DNA of 64,000 nt, from positions 4,836,001-4,900,000 of the forward strand of contig NZ_CP047027.1 of NCBI RefSeq assembly GCF_009797025.1. The letters are read 5' to 3'. The DNA is from Cellulophaga sp. L1A9. GTDB lineage: Bacteria > Bacteroidota > Bacteroidia > Flavobacteriales > Flavobacteriaceae. Below the pieces are notes generated by a model. That model had not been told where the DNA came from. It was given only the letters and a program-made list of their open reading frames with translations, and made no database searches. Of the stretch, positions 53,339-63,075 are shown piece after piece (position 1 is the first letter of the stretch; each line of letters opens with the position of its first letter). Both the position numbers and the translations under genes were made by a program.

Positions 53339-53762
53339 AGTAAATAAATTTGGGTTACTATTATTTTTTTGTCCTGATAAATGCTCCTTGATAGGATCGC
53401 AAGTAGCTGTGCTACGTTCTTTATAGTCTAAAATTGCTGAAATAGCGTAGGTTACACAACTAAATGTTATCTAGTGAACCAATAATGTTGTAAAAACCAG
53501 TAAAGATGAGGTTAGCGCAAAGAATATGGATGTAATTCATCGCTAAAAGAATACTTATTATCTATATTAACTAGACTTTGAAGAATAAAAAAATCAGATT
53601 GAAATTAATAACAATCTGATTTTTAGCTACTTAAATTAAGACAACTTAAGTAGTATACGAATAAATAAAGCTAAAGCACTTTGGAAGAAACTGTTTTACC
53701 TAATACTTTGGACTTAAACTTTATATTAGAAAACAGTATATAATTAATTAAAAATGAACAAC
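53339..53762. other. 424-bp intergenic region
   Basis: The right part (53586-53622) has a strong hairpin, AAAAATCAGATTG with CAATCTGATTTTT, that can end the leftward thioesterase transcript. Next to it CTACTTAA and TTAAGTAG form another inverted repeat. The left part, upstream of the kinase, contains the small hairpin GTAGCTGTGCTAC and an open frame with no ATG that continues the kinase frame. No separate gene was recognised. Confidence 0.5.
53586..53622. terminator. terminator hairpin
   Basis: A 13-bp perfect stem (AAAAATCAGATTG / CAATCTGATTTTT) with an AT loop, about 140 bp beyond the thioesterase stop on the minus strand. Confidence 0.8.
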
Positions 53763-54158
53763 TTACTCCTGAGCTGCTAATCTATCCTTAACATATTCTA
53801 TCTTCGTTTTATTATGCGATAATGATTTTCCATTCTCTCCTAAATTAACCATAATAATATTGTCTACTGTTACAATCGTTTCATGAGTCATTTTGTTACG
53901 TACCTCGCAATTTAAGGTTAAAGAAGATTTTCCAAACTTTACTACTTCTATTCCAATTTCTATAATATCACCTTTCTCTGCAGTGCTCATAAAATTGATT
54001 TCAGACATGTATTTTGTAACTACCTTCTTGTTCTCTAATTGAATGATACTATACAATGCACACTCCTCATCAATCCAAGCCAAGACTCTACCTCCAAACA
54101 ATGTGTTGTTCGCATTTAAGTCTTCTGGCTTAACCCATTTTCTTGTATGAAATCTCAT
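53763..54158 (-). CDS. acyl-CoA thioesterase, hotdog fold (YciA-like)
   Basis: The 131-residue protein has the YciA/BACH signature NANNTLFGGRVLAWIDEECALYS near the N-terminus, with the catalytic Asn and Asp region, followed by VVTKYMSEINFMSTAEKGDIIEIGIEVV. These enzymes hydrolyse acyl-CoA to free acid and CoA in the cytoplasm. Length matches the single-hotdog form. It stands alone between two gene-free stretches. Confidence 0.9.
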   Translation of the reverse strand: MRFHTRKWVKPEDLNANNTLFGGRVLAWIDEECALYSIIQLENKKVVTKYMSEINFMSTAEKGDIIEIGIEVVKFGKSSLTLNCEVRNKMTHETIVTVDNIIMVNLGENGKSLSHNKTKIEYVKDRLAAQE

Positions 54159-54408
54159 AATTATATCTTTTTGACTGCAAAATTAATAAAGTAAATTAGG
54201 GTAGAATAATCTTAAATCGCAAAGTTTTGTTATTTTCCGAATCCTGAATTCTCCCTAGATAATTTTATACAATTTAATAATTTTTATAGAAGAAAATACT
54301 TATATTCTTATTCTTGAAAATATTAATTGTTCATAAAACCGTTAAAAAGTAAATGTTTGAGAAACAGATGCAAATATTCTAATACCTATCTTTAAGAAAA
54401 AAGAACTG

Positions 54409-54816
54409 ATGAACGAAAGATCACACAGTCTGACAAAGATTAGGCCTGAAATAGCCACAGCAAGAATTTCCGATACCATGAGTGTCGAAGAGTATTTCCA
54501 GAACAAGACCTTAAGGCCTGTTCTAAAACTCCAAAACCCATTACTACTTGATGTTTTTAAAAATTATATTAAAAAACACAAGAACACTTATTATTCGCTT
54601 TCTCTAGAAAAACGAATCATTTATATTGAAAATGCTATTCAAAAAGATATCAAGTTTCGGAACGCTTTAAAAGGGATGATTATTGGCCAATTTACCGTTG
54701 AGGAGTACCAAACCTATATTCAAAATTCTTCTGCTTTAAATAAAAGAATGATGAATATGGTGGTAGAACGCCTAAAAAATCAAATTCAATTTTTTGAGAA
54801 CGAAGCTTTAGTCTAA
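54409..54816 (+). CDS. conserved flavobacterial protein of unknown function
   Basis: The 135 residues are soluble and helical, with the well-formed segment KRIIYIENAIQKDIKFRNAL then KGMIIGQFTVEEYQTYI. I recall similar sequences annotated as glyoxalase in flavobacterial genomes, but no metal ligands or glyoxalase folds are evident, so I do not adopt that name. It is convergent with the DUF2461 gene, with a 9-bp overlap of the 3' ends. It is real by length and composition; the function is unknown. Confidence 0.8.
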   Translation: MNERSHSLTKIRPEIATARISDTMSVEEYFQNKTLRPVLKLQNPLLLDVFKNYIKKHKNTYYSLSLEKRIIYIENAIQKDIKFRNALKGMIIGQFTVEEYQTYIQNSSALNKRMMNMVVERLKNQIQFFENEALV

Positions 54817-55488
54817 AAGAGAGGTACCGTTTAAATCTGTAGTAAGAATATCGCTCATTAAGTCAAAAAATGGGCGAACAGCTACAAATGAATCTGTAAC
54901 TTTTTTAACAAAATCAGGAGCTAAAATCTCTTGGTCTGACAAATTACGCACAAAAATAAATTGCTTTTTACGTATAAGATCAATGTCTTTATGCTCTTTA
55001 TCAAATCCTTTTGGGGCTGTTTTTAGTTCATCACCCGTTATAGCTCCCCATACTTTTTTAAATGAGGGCGCGCCGATTACAGCTCTAAACTCTTCTGCGT
55101 CAAGTTCTAATTCTTTTCTAATTCTTAACAAATCTTCTTTATTAGGTGCCCAGAACCCGGCTGCAATAAAACTTTCTCCTGGTTTTAAACGAATATAGTA
55201 TCCCCCACGTAATTTTGCTCCTGTCCTAGAGAACGACCCTGCAAAATGTGATTTATAAGGGGTTTTATCTTTAGAAAAACGTACATCTCTGTAAATTCTA
55301 AACATTTTTAATTTCTCTATTTCATCAGTACCTCTAAGCCCTTCTAAAACACTACTATACAACTCCTTAACACTTTTTTCATGCGCTTTAAAAACAGCTT
55401 TTTTTTCATCAAACCACGCTCTATTGTTGTTTTTTTCTAGTTGTTTTAAAAATTTTAAGACATCATTTGTTAGTACTTGGTGCTCCAT
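54808..55488 (-). CDS. DUF2461 family protein
   Basis: From the ATG at 55488 the product is 226 residues; the longer frame adds an unlikely basic start that would overlap the cysE leader. Motifs of the DUF2461 (TIGR02453) family are visible: FLKQLEKNNNRAWFDEKK, MFRIYRDVRFSKDKTPYKSHF, GGYYIRLKPGESFIAAGFW. The biochemical role is unknown. Divergent from cysE. Confidence 0.88.
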   Translation of the reverse strand: MEHQVLTNDVLKFLKQLEKNNNRAWFDEKKAVFKAHEKSVKELYSSVLEGLRGTDEIEKLKMFRIYRDVRFSKDKTPYKSHFAGSFSRTGAKLRGGYYIRLKPGESFIAAGFWAPNKEDLLRIRKELELDAEEFRAVIGAPSFKKVWGAITGDELKTAPKGFDKEHKDIDLIRKKQFIFVRNLSDQEILAPDFVKKVTDSFVAVRPFFDLMSDILTTDLNGTSLLD

Positions 55489-55559
55489 CCGACTTATTTT
55501 TACAACGAATTTAACAAGAAAGTTAACCAAATTAAGCAAGCGTCTTTTAAAATATTGGT

Positions 55560-55567
55560 TAATTTTG
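55560..55567 (+). promoter_or_regulatory. -7 box of cysE-cysM
   Basis: TAATTTTG, a full TANNTTTG match, lies 17 bp before the preferred cysE ATG. The -33 element is unclear. Confidence 0.55.
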
Positions 55568-55584
55568 ATATTCATTTTAGTATT

Positions 55585-56379
55585 ATGGATTCAGAGTCAA
55601 TTATCGACAAGATAAATAAGCATAAAACACAACCTAATCTAAGGTTCAAGTTAAAAGAAAAAGTACAGCAGTTTACAGACAAACTGTTTTATACACTTTT
55701 TGACATTGACACCCCTGTAGAAGAAAATTTAGAGGTCCTAGAACATCTTTTTGATGAATTGGTGGATTTAGGGTGTTGGGAAATAGACCAGCCGTGTAAG
55801 AAGGTCTGGGAGCGTTACGTGATAAAATTGCCTGAAGTTCTAGAAAAACTTAATCTAGATGCCAAAGCTTTTGTTAATTGTGATCCTGCTTCCTCTTCTA
55901 TTGAAGAGGTATATATGGCGTATCCAGGTTTTTATGCTATTGCCATTTACAGGTTAGCACATGAATTGTATGCAGAAGGGTTTCCTTTAGTACCGAGATT
56001 AATGACGGAGTATGCCCACAGACAAACTGGTGTAGACATAAATCCTGGCGCACAAATTGGAAAATCATTCTTTATAGATCATGGAACCGGAGTTGTTATT
56101 GGAGAAGCTGCTGTAATCATGGATCATGTTAGAATCTACCAAGGAGTTACCTTAGGCGGATTGTATGTTGCTAAAAATTTACGAAAAACTAAAAGACATC
56201 CTACCATAGAAGATAATGTTACTATCTATGCTAATGCAACTATTCTTGGAGGCAAAACGGTCATTGGTGCCAATAGCATCATCGGCGGAAATGCGTTTAT
56301 AACTTCGTCTGTACCCGCAAACTCAACCGTGTATCACTCTTCTGAAATTAAAATAAAAACAGCACCAAATGTCTCATAG
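55585..56379 (+). CDS. cysE: serine O-acetyltransferase
   Basis: The 264-residue protein begins MDSESIIDKINKHKTQ; an earlier ATG at 55477 would precede the -7 box. A helical N-terminal domain is followed by hexapeptide repeats with AYRQTG-like AHRQTGVDINPGAQIGKSFFIDHGTGVVIGE (catalytic Asp-His) and GVTLGGLYVAKN. It makes O-acetylserine from serine and acetyl-CoA. It overlaps cysM by 11 bp, forming a two-gene cysteine operon; the cysteine could also feed EgtB. Confidence 0.92.
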   Translation: MDSESIIDKINKHKTQPNLRFKLKEKVQQFTDKLFYTLFDIDTPVEENLEVLEHLFDELVDLGCWEIDQPCKKVWERYVIKLPEVLEKLNLDAKAFVNCDPASSSIEEVYMAYPGFYAIAIYRLAHELYAEGFPLVPRLMTEYAHRQTGVDINPGAQIGKSFFIDHGTGVVIGEAAVIMDHVRIYQGVTLGGLYVAKNLRKTKRHPTIEDNVTIYANATILGGKTVIGANSIIGGNAFITSSVPANSTVYHSSEIKIKTAPNVS

Positions 56380-57256
56380 TATTATTGATTTAATAGGAAA
56401 TACGCCTCTTGTTTTATCTCGCGTATTAAACACCAACCCTAATGTAAAATTATATTTTAAATTAGAAGGACAAAACCCTGGTGGTAGCGTTAAAGATAGA
56501 GCTGCTTTAAATATGATAAAAAGTGCGCTTGATCGTGGAACTATTTCTAAAGACACTAAATTAATAGAAGCTACAAGCGGAAATACGGGTATTGCTTTAG
56601 CTATGATTGCTAATATTTACGGATTAAACATTGAATTAGTCATGCCCGAAAATGCTACTGTAGAACGTGTACAAACTATGCGAGCATATGGAGCAACGGT
56701 TACCTTAACCCCTTCCAGTGTTGGTATTGAAGGTGCCAGAGATTACGCAGAGGATAAAGTAAAGAATCAAAGCTTTGTCATGTTAAATCAGTTTGGAAAT
56801 GATGATAACTGGAAAGCACACTATAAATCTACAGGTCCTGAAATATGGAAAGATACCGATCAGAAAGTAACACATTTTGTCTCTTCAATGGGCACTACTG
56901 GTACTATTATGGGAACATCGACCTATTTAAAAGAACAAAATAAAGACGTACAAATCGTAGGCGTACAACCTACAGATAACTCTAGTATCCCTGGTATTAG
57001 AAAATGGCCCCAAGAATATTTACCTAAAATATTTAATGCTTCAAAGGTTGATTCTGTTCTAGAAGTGAGCCAAGAAGAAGCTACACAAATGACTTTAAGA
57101 TTAGCTAAGGAAGAAGGTATTTTTGCAGGGATGAGCAGTGGCGGAGCGGCAGCTGCAGCCATCAGATTAGCCAATACTTTAGAAAGTGGTGTCATTGTGA
57201 GTATTATCTGCGATAGAGGCGATCGTTATTTATCTTCTGGTTTGTTTGATAACTAA
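56369..57256 (+). CDS. cysM: cysteine synthase B
   Basis: The 295-residue PLP fold-type II enzyme has the Lys in NPGGSVKDRAALNM, the substrate loop EATSGNTGIALAM, the PLP-phosphate loop SSMGTTGTIMGTS and GIFAGMSSGGAAAAA. It converts O-acetylserine and sulfide (or thiosulfate) to cysteine. CysM rather than CysK is suggested by the length and the EATSGNTG/MGTTGTI pattern. It is translationally coupled to cysE. Convergent with corA. Confidence 0.92.
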   Translation: MSHSIIDLIGNTPLVLSRVLNTNPNVKLYFKLEGQNPGGSVKDRAALNMIKSALDRGTISKDTKLIEATSGNTGIALAMIANIYGLNIELVMPENATVERVQTMRAYGATVTLTPSSVGIEGARDYAEDKVKNQSFVMLNQFGNDDNWKAHYKSTGPEIWKDTDQKVTHFVSSMGTTGTIMGTSTYLKEQNKDVQIVGVQPTDNSSIPGIRKWPQEYLPKIFNASKVDSVLEVSQEEATQMTLRLAKEEGIFAGMSSGGAAAAAIRLANTLESGVIVSIICDRGDRYLSSGLFDN

Positions 57257-57265
57257 CCGAAAAGA

Positions 57266-58357
57266 TTATAACCACTTTTTACGTTTAAAGTAAATTAACA
57301 TTCCAATAAACATCATTATCATGATGCCCCAAACTACAGCATAACCATATTTAGAATGTAACTCGGGCATGTTGTCAAAATTCATCCCATAGACCCCTGC
57401 TATAAAAGTTAGAGGAATAAATATTGAAGCCATGATGGTTAGTACTTTCATAACTTCATTCATCTTATTACTCATATTACTCATGTACATCTCCATTAAA
57501 CTCATAGACATCTCTCTATAAATTTGAAGGCTTTCATTTATTTCTATACAATGATCTTGAACGTCTCTTAAAAATAGTTTAGTATCTTTTTTTATCAACG
57601 CACTTTCCGAATCTAACAACCTACCTACTAATTCTTTAACTGGCGCTATCTGTCTTCTTACTTTGAGTACTTCTTTTTTTAATTCTTGTATTCTATGTAC
57701 AACATCATTGGTAGGATTATCATATACTTCATCTTCTAACACTTCAATCCTATGATTAATATGTTCTAAGATTACAAAGTAATTATCTACTACAGCATCT
57801 AATAATGCAAAGAATAAATAATCTGCCCCACGGGTACGTATTCTCCCCGATTTTGTTTTTATTCGATCTCGCAGTCCATCAAAAACATCATCCTTCATTT
57901 CCTGAAAAACAATTACTGAAGACTCCATTAAAATAAGCGCTAAGTGCTCACTAACTATTTCTTGATTCTCATTTAAATACAACATTTTAAAAACCCCAAA
58001 AATATAATTTTCATATTCATCTATCTTGGGTCGCTGTTGTGTATTTGCAATATCTTCTAAAACCAAAGGGTTTATCTGAAACAATTTTCCCAATTGATCT
58101 ATAAACAACTCGTCACTGATTCCAACAACATCTATCCAAGAAGTAAATGATGATTTCTGATGGACATCTATTTGATCTAACCCTATTTCCTCATGAATAT
58201 TTAAGGTATTCTCGTCATAGTTAATTGCAGACAAAATAGATTTGACTCCTTCTCTCTGCCCTGTATACGTAACAGTACCAGGAGCTTTCCCTGTGATTTT
58301 ATGAAGTTTTGAAGGCTTTTTAATTCTTAATTTAAATTTCGGCTTCTTTTTTGTCAT
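57266..58357 (-). CDS. corA: magnesium/cobalt transporter CorA
   Basis: The 363-residue protein has a large cytoplasmic domain and two C-terminal membrane segments (about 300-322 and 335-353), with the CorA signature YGMNFDNMPEL between them. The Gly-Met-Asn loop is the pore selectivity motif of pentameric CorA. It is last in a pair with truA, 28 bp apart. Confidence 0.95.
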   Translation of the reverse strand: MTKKKPKFKLRIKKPSKLHKITGKAPGTVTYTGQREGVKSILSAINYDENTLNIHEEIGLDQIDVHQKSSFTSWIDVVGISDELFIDQLGKLFQINPLVLEDIANTQQRPKIDEYENYIFGVFKMLYLNENQEIVSEHLALILMESSVIVFQEMKDDVFDGLRDRIKTKSGRIRTRGADYLFFALLDAVVDNYFVILEHINHRIEVLEDEVYDNPTNDVVHRIQELKKEVLKVRRQIAPVKELVGRLLDSESALIKKDTKLFLRDVQDHCIEINESLQIYREMSMSLMEMYMSNMSNKMNEVMKVLTIMASIFIPLTFIAGVYGMNFDNMPELHSKYGYAVVWGIMIMMFIGMLIYFKRKKWL

Positions 58358-58385
58358 ACATTAATTTTAATATAAATTTAGAGGA

Positions 58386-59180
58386 TTACCCTAAATTATG
58401 AAAATCCACTTGATTCAAAATTAAGCCCGAACCCGGTGCTACGAAGGGTAATTGCATGTTACTCTCCTCTTTTAAAGAATTTAAAACTTCTTCTTCTGAT
58501 AACTCTCCTTTACCTACCTGGACCAAAACCCCCATCATCATCCGAATCTGATACCGCATAAAACCTTCTCCCTTAACATGAAAACCATACGTTTTTTCTG
58601 GAAAAAAATTGGCTTTCAGAATATTATTCTCTACTATTTCACATGAATTAACAGTTCTAATAACGGTTGTATTCTCTTGTAATCTAGCGGTATACGATTT
58701 AAAATTATGTGTACCCTCAAAATACTTAGCTACGGTCTTCATTTTATCAAGATCTAAATCATCTAAAAACGTAACCAAGTAAGGCGCACAAAACGGGTGG
58801 CTTTTTTTACCGTATGAAAATAAGTAAATGTATTCTTTTTCTTTGCTATTTTGAATAATATTAAAAGACTCGTCGACCTCTGTAATACTTAGTATGCGAA
58901 TATCTGGAGGAAGGTTTTTATTAAACAATTCTAAAAAATCTTCCAGCGAAGCTATAGGTGACTCCTCTAGGTAGAGCTCAAAAGCAGCATCTAAGGCAGA
59001 AACTTTAGCATCTGTTCTCCCTGCTCCTAGAATCTTAAACTTCTGATTTGGCAAAATAAATTTTAGCGTTTTTACCAACATGCTTTCTATCGTTTTTTGT
59101 CCTGGCTGTTTCTGCCAACCACTATATCTAAAACCCAAGAATTGAAGCTTAACAAGGTAATAATAACGGATTCTTTGCAT
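58386..59180 (-). CDS. truA: tRNA pseudouridine synthase A family protein
   Basis: The 264-residue TruA-family synthase has the catalytic Asp57 in GAGRTDAKVSALDAAFEL and the later GFMRYQIRMMMGVLVQVG. TruA modifies U38-40 in the anticodon arm. The usual GRTDAGVHA reads GRTDAKVSA here, a divergent form; many Bacteroidota have a second, more typical TruA, so this may be a paralogue with altered target. It shares a transcript with corA. Confidence 0.85.
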   Translation of the reverse strand: MQRIRYYYLVKLQFLGFRYSGWQKQPGQKTIESMLVKTLKFILPNQKFKILGAGRTDAKVSALDAAFELYLEESPIASLEDFLELFNKNLPPDIRILSITEVDESFNIIQNSKEKEYIYLFSYGKKSHPFCAPYLVTFLDDLDLDKMKTVAKYFEGTHNFKSYTARLQENTTVIRTVNSCEIVENNILKANFFPEKTYGFHVKGEGFMRYQIRMMMGVLVQVGKGELSEEEVLNSLKEESNMQLPFVAPGSGLILNQVDFHNLG

Positions 59181-59319
59181 GTATTCATTAATCTAAAGCA
59201 AAAATACTCTTTATATAAAACATATGAGCTACTTCTTTTTCTCCGCACCTAACTGCCTCCTAATTATTTCCTGATTAAAGTTTTAGTATCCTCAAGAAAA
59301 CACAGTGAATAATAAACAA

Positions 59320-59357
59320 CAAAAACCCCATCACAGGTAACAATGATGGGGTTTTTA
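59320..59357 (-). terminator. terminator of the M16 protease pair
   Basis: AAAAACCCCATC and GATGGGGTTTTT flank a 12-nt loop, 19 bp beyond the stop of the second M16 gene on the minus strand. Confidence 0.85.
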
Positions 59358-59375
59358 CAACAATTATAATAGGTT

Positions 59376-60767
59376 CTAAAATCCGTCTGCTGTGATTTCT
59401 ACCTGTTTAACTGTGCCATATTTTTTAGCCATCTCTACTATTTCGGATGCTTTTCCAATAAGGACAAATTGTAAGTTATCTTTCGGAAAATAGGTTTCAA
59501 TTAATTGGCCTGCTTTCTCAACCGTTAATGCATCTACTTGATCACTAAATGTATTGATGTATGCTTCATCAAAATTATAAGTAAACATATCTGTCAATAA
59601 ACCCGCCAAAGCCCTATTTGTTTCATAATTTGGAGGAAATTGCCCTTTTACATAGTTTTTAGCAGATAGTAATATTTCTTGATCCAAGCCTTTTTCATGA
59701 AGCTTTTTATAGGTAGTCAAAGCTAAATCTATTGTTTGCTCTGTGGTTTCATTTGCCGTAAATGTGGCCATAATAAATGAACCTCCTAATTTATAATGAG
59801 AAAACCAACTTGAAGCACCATAGGTAAGCCCTGAATTTACTCGTAACTCATCATTTAACCAAGAGGTGAATCTACCTCCTAGAATAGTATTTATAACCTC
59901 TAACCCTACATAATCTGGATTATTCCTAGAAATACCTGGTCCTCCAATATAAAATGTAGTCTCCGTTGCATCTTCTTTATTTACAACCAAAACGCGGGGC
60001 TCATTAGGTACAGGAGCGACGGGCAAACTTAACGCTATCACATCCTCTGATTTCCATTTACCGAAAAGTGATTCTATTTCTCTTTTCATGCTTTTTGTAT
60101 CAAAATCGCCAACTACCGCAATGGCCGATGTACTTGGAACATACATGTCTTTATAAAAACTGGTAATATCTTCTTTGGTGATTGTCTCTAAAGTAGATTT
60201 AATCCCTTCTTCAGGATTCCCATAAGGGTGATTTCCAAAAACAAATTTATTGTAATAACTCCCTAAAACAGCTCTTGGACTTTCCTTACTTTGATCCATT
60301 TCCACTAGCCTCCTACTCAACAGTTTATCTAACTCTTCTTTAGGAAAAGTTGGGTTTAATAAGACGTCTTTAAGTATAGTAAGAATTTCTTTTTGGTCTT
60401 TCTTCATAAAAGAAGAGGACAAATAGGCATATTCTAAGGAAGCCCCTGTGCTCATTGTGGCTCCTAAAAATTCCACATTTTCTTCTATTTGAGCTTTTGT
60501 GTAGTTTTTACTTCCTAAAGCTAATGCTTCAGCTGTGATATTAGCAAGTCCGCTTTTACTTTCTTCATCAAAGATAGCGCCTCCAGGAAAGACACCCGTC
60601 AGTTGAATTAAGGGAACTTCATGCTGCTCCATCAGATACACGGTTAAACCATTTTTTAATTTGAATTGGGTATATTCTGGAAGCTTAAATTTTTCTTGAG
60701 CCGTTATAGTACTTGTAAAAAGAAAAGCAAAGGCTGCAAAAACAACTGTTTTAATAATATGTTTCAT
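59376..60767 (-). CDS. M16 family peptidase-like protein, zinc motif missing
   Basis: From the ATG at 60767 the product is 463 residues with a signal peptide (VVFAAFAFLFTSTITAQ). It has the paired M16 folds, but the HxxEH metal motif is replaced (GLANITAEALALGSKNYTKAQIEENVEFLG), so it is probably the non-catalytic partner. The later SGLTYGASSWFSHYKLGG region, typical of M16 C-terminal domains, is intact. It lies 34 bp after the active M16 gene, and two-gene M16 pairs form heterodimeric periplasmic peptidases. Confidence 0.88.
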   Translation of the reverse strand: MKHIIKTVVFAAFAFLFTSTITAQEKFKLPEYTQFKLKNGLTVYLMEQHEVPLIQLTGVFPGGAIFDEESKSGLANITAEALALGSKNYTKAQIEENVEFLGATMSTGASLEYAYLSSSFMKKDQKEILTILKDVLLNPTFPKEELDKLLSRRLVEMDQSKESPRAVLGSYYNKFVFGNHPYGNPEEGIKSTLETITKEDITSFYKDMYVPSTSAIAVVGDFDTKSMKREIESLFGKWKSEDVIALSLPVAPVPNEPRVLVVNKEDATETTFYIGGPGISRNNPDYVGLEVINTILGGRFTSWLNDELRVNSGLTYGASSWFSHYKLGGSFIMATFTANETTEQTIDLALTTYKKLHEKGLDQEILLSAKNYVKGQFPPNYETNRALAGLLTDMFTYNFDEAYINTFSDQVDALTVEKAGQLIETYFPKDNLQFVLIGKASEIVEMAKKYGTVKQVEITADGF

Positions 60768-60801
60768 AATACGTAATTTCTTAAGTGTTAAAGGTGCTGG
60801 T

Positions 60802-62136
60802 CTATTTAGAAGAATCACTACTAACTGGTTCGTTATTTTGCAACACTCCTACCGTTCTATTGCTTTTTATAAAATATTTTTTAGCTACTCTTTGAATATC
60901 TTCCACACTTACCTTTTCATAGGCGGATGGAGCGGTATACATTTTTTTATAATCCCCAAAATATACCTCATAGCTTCCTAGCGTATTACTTTTACCATTA
61001 ATGGTTTCTAAGGTTTTATAAAACTCCATTAATTTCTGATTCTTTACTTTTTGCAATTCTTTTTCTGTAACTCCATTCGCTATTACATCCTCTAAAACAC
61101 TTAAAATTCCTTTTTCCAAAGTGTCTGCGGATACATCTTGATTTGCGATCCCGTAAAAATAAAACAGGTTTGGATCAAAACTCTCTGGTACATATGTAAA
61201 AACACGTGTTGCAATTTGAGCTTCATCAACCAAGGCACTATACAACTTACTACTCTTACCACTACTTAATACAGAACTTAAAACATCTAAAGCATAATAA
61301 TCTTCATGTTGGGTTTCTGGCACATGGTATGCAATAAGTACATTTGGTGTACTTACCTGTTTATGTACCATTACTCGCTTTTCTCCACGCTGCACAGGCT
61401 CCACGGTATGCACTTTTCTAGGTGCTGGTTGTGCAGGAATAGGTTCTAAATATTGTTTTGCCATTTTTTTCACCCCTTCTAAAGTAACATCGCCCGATAT
61501 AACAACAACAGCATTATTAGGCGCATAATACGTATCAAAATACGTTTGCAAATCCTCAATAGTCCAGTTTTTTATATCAGATTCATACCCAATTACAGAC
61601 CATCGGTATGGATGCGCAGAAAAAGCAGAAGCTTTAACCTCTTCACTTATATTTCTAAAATTAGAATTTTCTAAGCCTGTACTTCTTTCACTCAAAACAA
61701 CACCACGCTCACTTTCTACCATTTTAGGATCCAAAGCTAAATCTGCAATACGATCTGCTTCCAAATCAAAAATTGTTTCCATAGAACTAGATGGAAACCA
61801 ATCTGTATACACCGTAACATTTTCAGTGGTATATGCATTATTACTACCTCCTGAAGCCTCCATTGTTCTATCGAACATTTTAGGTCCATATTTTTTTGAG
61901 CCATTAAACATCATATGCTCAAAAAAATGGGAAAGACCGGTGATACCTGGGTATTCATTTCTAGAACCTACTTTCCAAAAAATATACATGTTAGCATTGG
62001 GAATGCTATGATCCTCCAAGACCATAATTTTCATTCCATTAGTAAGAGTAAAGCTTTTTACGTCTTCTACTTTACGCTGCGATTGCAGTGTCATGACCAG
62101 TAGCAAGGCTACTAAGGTGAATAGTATTTTTTTCAT
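60802..62136 (-). CDS. M16 family zinc metallopeptidase, catalytic subunit
   Basis: Starting at the ATG at 62136 (MKKILFTLVALLLVMTLQSQ is the signal peptide) the product is 444 residues; the longer frame adds 37 uncharacteristic residues. The inverted zinc motif HFFEHMMFNGS (HxxEH) with a downstream Glu (DLEADRIADLALD) is complete. It degrades short peptides in the periplasm, likely together with the zinc-less partner encoded next. Same-strand pair with a shared terminator. Confidence 0.92.
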   Translation of the reverse strand: MKKILFTLVALLLVMTLQSQRKVEDVKSFTLTNGMKIMVLEDHSIPNANMYIFWKVGSRNEYPGITGLSHFFEHMMFNGSKKYGPKMFDRTMEASGGSNNAYTTENVTVYTDWFPSSSMETIFDLEADRIADLALDPKMVESERGVVLSERSTGLENSNFRNISEEVKASAFSAHPYRWSVIGYESDIKNWTIEDLQTYFDTYYAPNNAVVVISGDVTLEGVKKMAKQYLEPIPAQPAPRKVHTVEPVQRGEKRVMVHKQVSTPNVLIAYHVPETQHEDYYALDVLSSVLSSGKSSKLYSALVDEAQIATRVFTYVPESFDPNLFYFYGIANQDVSADTLEKGILSVLEDVIANGVTEKELQKVKNQKLMEFYKTLETINGKSNTLGSYEVYFGDYKKMYTAPSAYEKVSVEDIQRVAKKYFIKSNRTVGVLQNNEPVSSDSSK

Positions 62137-62343
62137 TTTATAGTTATTTAGTTCTCTCAAATATAACAATACGAATTCTGTAAAACTAAAATCAAAAAGT
62201 AAATTTCTAAATGCTAATTTCTCAAATCGAACAAATAGGTATTTCATGGATATTCCTACAACAGGTTTTTACTACTTCTCAACATTTACTGTAGTTCAAC
62301 GATTAGTTTCAAATAAATAAAATCAAGTATCGTTTTAAATTAA

Positions 62344-62847
62344 ATGGTCTCCCAAGACCAAACAAACCTACTTATGCGCCTTATAATACGCCTTTTCCCC
62401 CCAAGGGTACTTGTGTTATTATCCACAATATTATTGTTGATACTTAATGTATTCAGCTTTTATGGATTATATACTAACAAGTTCTATTTTTTAAAGTTTG
62501 ATAATTATATCTTTCCAATATTATCGTTCGTACATTTTACTTACCTATACCAAATTCTTGTAAAATTAATTACTAAGAAAAATGCAGATCCTGAATTAAG
62601 GAATGTAGAGTATGTTTTATATTTTATATTTTCCGTGTATGTTTTTAAATTTTTTGAAGCTATCTACCGCCTGAGTACTATCAATAATTTTGGCCATCTA
62701 GAAATGCCCAAAACCTTTTTACCTATTGGGCTTCTAATTATTGTCCTACACTTTTTTCTACTGGTCCTTACTCTATTAACTTTTCACTATAGAAAAATAT
62801 TCATAGGCTCTTTTAAGTTTGAAGAATTAGACAAAAACTCTAAGTAA
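62344..62847 (+). CDS. hypothetical four-span membrane protein
   Basis: The 167 residues contain four hydrophobic segments (about 20-45, 52-72, 88-110, 124-150) and no recognisable family motif. A shorter start at 62374 (MRLIIRLFPPRVL) is possible. It has a basic N-terminus, an acidic tail and no signal cleavage site. It stands alone, 228 bp before an OmpR-type regulator on the same strand; no operon link is evident. Confidence 0.65.
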   Translation: MVSQDQTNLLMRLIIRLFPPRVLVLLSTILLLILNVFSFYGLYTNKFYFLKFDNYIFPILSFVHFTYLYQILVKLITKKNADPELRNVEYVLYFIFSVYVFKFFEAIYRLSTINNFGHLEMPKTFLPIGLLIIVLHFFLLVLTLLTFHYRKIFIGSFKFEELDKNSK

Positions 62848-63075
62848 GACATCCCTCTTTAAGCGCCCTATTTCTGCTTTAAGACTAAACTATTGACAGA
62901 AAAACAATATTTTTTGTAAGGATTTTTATAAAAATTCGGCTATTTGCTATAAAATCATTAAAATAACCACATCCGAATATGTTTTAAATGCTGCATTTTC
63001 AGCTTTATAGAAACTTTTAGTGCGTTGTGATATTTGTGTGATACATTTTAACGTGTTTAGCATCTGAAAATAGTT

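Noticed and set aside
53430..53520. Fourth copy of the 21-bp-phased element near the hybrid kinase leader
   Set aside because: TTACACAAC and GTGAACCAATAA look faintly similar, but spacing and bases do not match the three good copies.
54409..54816. Glyoxalase function for the 135-residue protein
   Set aside because: I recall this label on homologues, but no metal ligands or beta-alpha-beta-beta-beta units can be seen.
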